The translations under genes were made by a program, and so were the position numbers. 7,360 nt of DNA from an uncultured Prosthecobacter sp. GTDB taxonomy: Bacteria; Verrucomicrobiota; Verrucomicrobiia; Verrucomicrobiales; Verrucomicrobiaceae. Numbering within the stretch: the first letter of the stretch is position 1; each line of letters opens with the position of its first letter. Under the pieces are notes generated by a model. It did not search any database. It worked only from the letters and a program-made list of their open reading frames with translations, and was not told the DNA's origin. Shown here piece by piece: positions 6,396 to 7,360 of this stretch. The stretch is taken from the NCBI GenBank assembly GCA_937941745.1, contig CALDGV010000584.1:1-7360 (forward strand), written 5' to 3'.

Positions 6396-7360
6396 ATGGA
6401 TCAACCTCTTCCTGGACAACGCTGGGTCAGCAACAACGAACCCGAACTGGGGCTCGGCGTGGTGATGAAGGCCCAGTATGGCCGCATCGAACTCTTCTTC
6501 CCCGCTGCTGGCGAGATGCGGCAGTATTCCCTCACCGGCGCACCCCTGCGCCGGGTGCGCTTTCAGCCAGGAGACACGATCAAGACGCATGAAGGCAGGC
6601 AGGTGGAGGTGGAAACCACCGAGGAGCGCAATGGCATGCTTTTCTATCTCGGTGCCGGAGGTGTGGAGATCAGCGAGGCTGAGCTGGCAGACACCATCAG
6701 CTTCAGCAAACCGCAGGACCGCCTGATGGCGAGCCAGATCGATGATCTGGACACCTTTGACCTGCGCGTGGAGGCGCTGCAGCGCAGGGCGCAGATCCGA
6801 CAGAACCCCGTTCGCGGCTTCTGCGGAGGCCGGGTGGACCTGCTGCCACATCAGATGTACATCGCCAGCGAGGTGGGCAGCCGGCTCGTGCCACGCGTGC
6901 TGCTGGCAGATGAGGTGGGCCTGGGCAAGACCATCGAAGCTGGCCTGATCCTGCACCGCCTGCACCTCACCGGCCGCGCCGAGCGCGTGCTGATCCTGGT
7001 GCCAGATGCGCTGGTGCATCAATGGTTCGTCGAACTCTACCGCCGCTTCAACCTGCGCTTCTCCATCTTTGATGAAGCGCGCTGCGATGAAATCGAAACG
7101 GAGGAAGAAGGTGCCAACCCCTTCCTGGAAAGCCAGCTCGTGATCTGCAGCACCAGCTTTCTGGCCAAGGCGCCCGCCCGCGCGGCACAGGTGCAGGCCG
7201 CCGGCTGGGACCTCATGATCGTGGACGAGGCGCATCACCTGGAATGGACCTCTCAGGCAGCGAGCGCCAGCTACACCCTCGTTGAGACGCTGGCTTCAAC
7301 CATCCCCGGACTGCTGCTGCTGACCGCCACACCGCAGCAACTCGGGCCCGAAGGCCACTT
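6396..7360 (+). CDS. rapA: RNA polymerase-recycling ATPase RapA (Swi2/Snf2), N-terminal part
   Basis: The frame is open from the ATG at 6396 to the right edge (321 complete codons). This is the first third of a protein that is 968 residues long in E. coli, where RapA binds RNA polymerase and uses ATP to recycle it from stalled post-termination complexes. The start fits the family: GQRW follows within six residues, as in E. coli RapA (MPFTLGQRW). Family blocks follow: Tudor-like N-terminal region (about residues 1-105), FSKPQDRL (103-110), Walker A in LLADEVGLGKTIEAG (K178), VLILVP, RRFNLRF, VDEAHHL (D277-H280) and LLLTATPQQLG. These match E. coli RapA closely from memory and separate it from other bacterial Snf2 proteins. 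The segment before FSKPQDRL is shorter than in E. coli. No Shine-Dalgarno is visible; a CCCTTTTTTC tract precedes the ATG. It is transcribed away from the other five genes. Confidence 0.93.
   Translation, partial: MDQPLPGQRWVSNNEPELGLGVVMKAQYGRIELFFPAAGEMRQYSLTGAPLRRVRFQPGDTIKTHEGRQVEVETTEERNGMLFYLGAGGVEISEAELADTISFSKPQDRLMASQIDDLDTFDLRVEALQRRAQIRQNPVRGFCGGRVDLLPHQMYIASEVGSRLVPRVLLADEVGLGKTIEAGLILHRLHLTGRAERVLILVPDALVHQWFVELYRRFNLRFSIFDEARCDEIETEEEGANPFLESQLVICSTSFLAKAPARAAQVQAAGWDLMIVDEAHHLEWTSQAASASYTLVETLASTIPGLLLLTATPQQLGPEGH

Noticed and set aside
6387..7238. A 283-codon open frame on the minus strand
   Set aside because: It is fully antisense to rapA, whose identity is secure, and its translation shows no family motif.

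Overview
The window is GC-rich and densely coding. Five genes lie on the minus strand and one partial gene on the plus strand. No rRNA, tRNA, insertion sequence, CRISPR array or integrase was seen. The gene mix is a secreted Asp-box (sialidase-fold) protein, an Amt transporter with a signal peptide, an HpcH/HpaI aldolase, a BASS transporter and RapA. Together with the lack of Shine-Dalgarno sequences, this suggests a Verrucomicrobia (PVC group) chromosome, perhaps close to Prosthecobacter or Verrucomicrobium. That placement is inference from style and not a database match.

Layout from left to right. Positions 1-1651 (minus) hold a secreted BNR/Asp-box protein that runs off the left edge. Positions 1652-1831 are a gap with a terminator-like hairpin after amt. 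Positions 1832-3163 (minus) encode an ammonium transporter. Positions 3164-3347 are a gap with two strong hairpins and, between them, a near-consensus sigma-54 promoter reading into amt. Positions 3348-6069 (minus) hold a compact three-gene operon transcribed right to left: BASS-family sodium symporter, APH-fold phosphotransferase, HpcH/HpaI-family aldolase. Both junctions are 4-base ATGA stop/start overlaps. Positions 6070-6395 are a divergent intergenic region. From 6396 to the right edge (plus) is the N-terminal third of RapA, the RNA polymerase-recycling Swi2/Snf2 ATPase.

How the genes may work together. The three coupled genes look like a small catabolic unit: sodium-driven uptake of an organic anion, phosphorylation of the substrate or a product, and retro-aldol cleavage to pyruvate (or a similar 2-oxoacid) plus an aldehyde. 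The substrate cannot be read from the sequence. The amt gene appears to be a separate unit under sigma-54 (nitrogen) control, and its promoter position also fixes the amt start codon. The most notable findings are this promoter with its 5'-terminal hairpin, and the transporter-kinase-aldolase operon.
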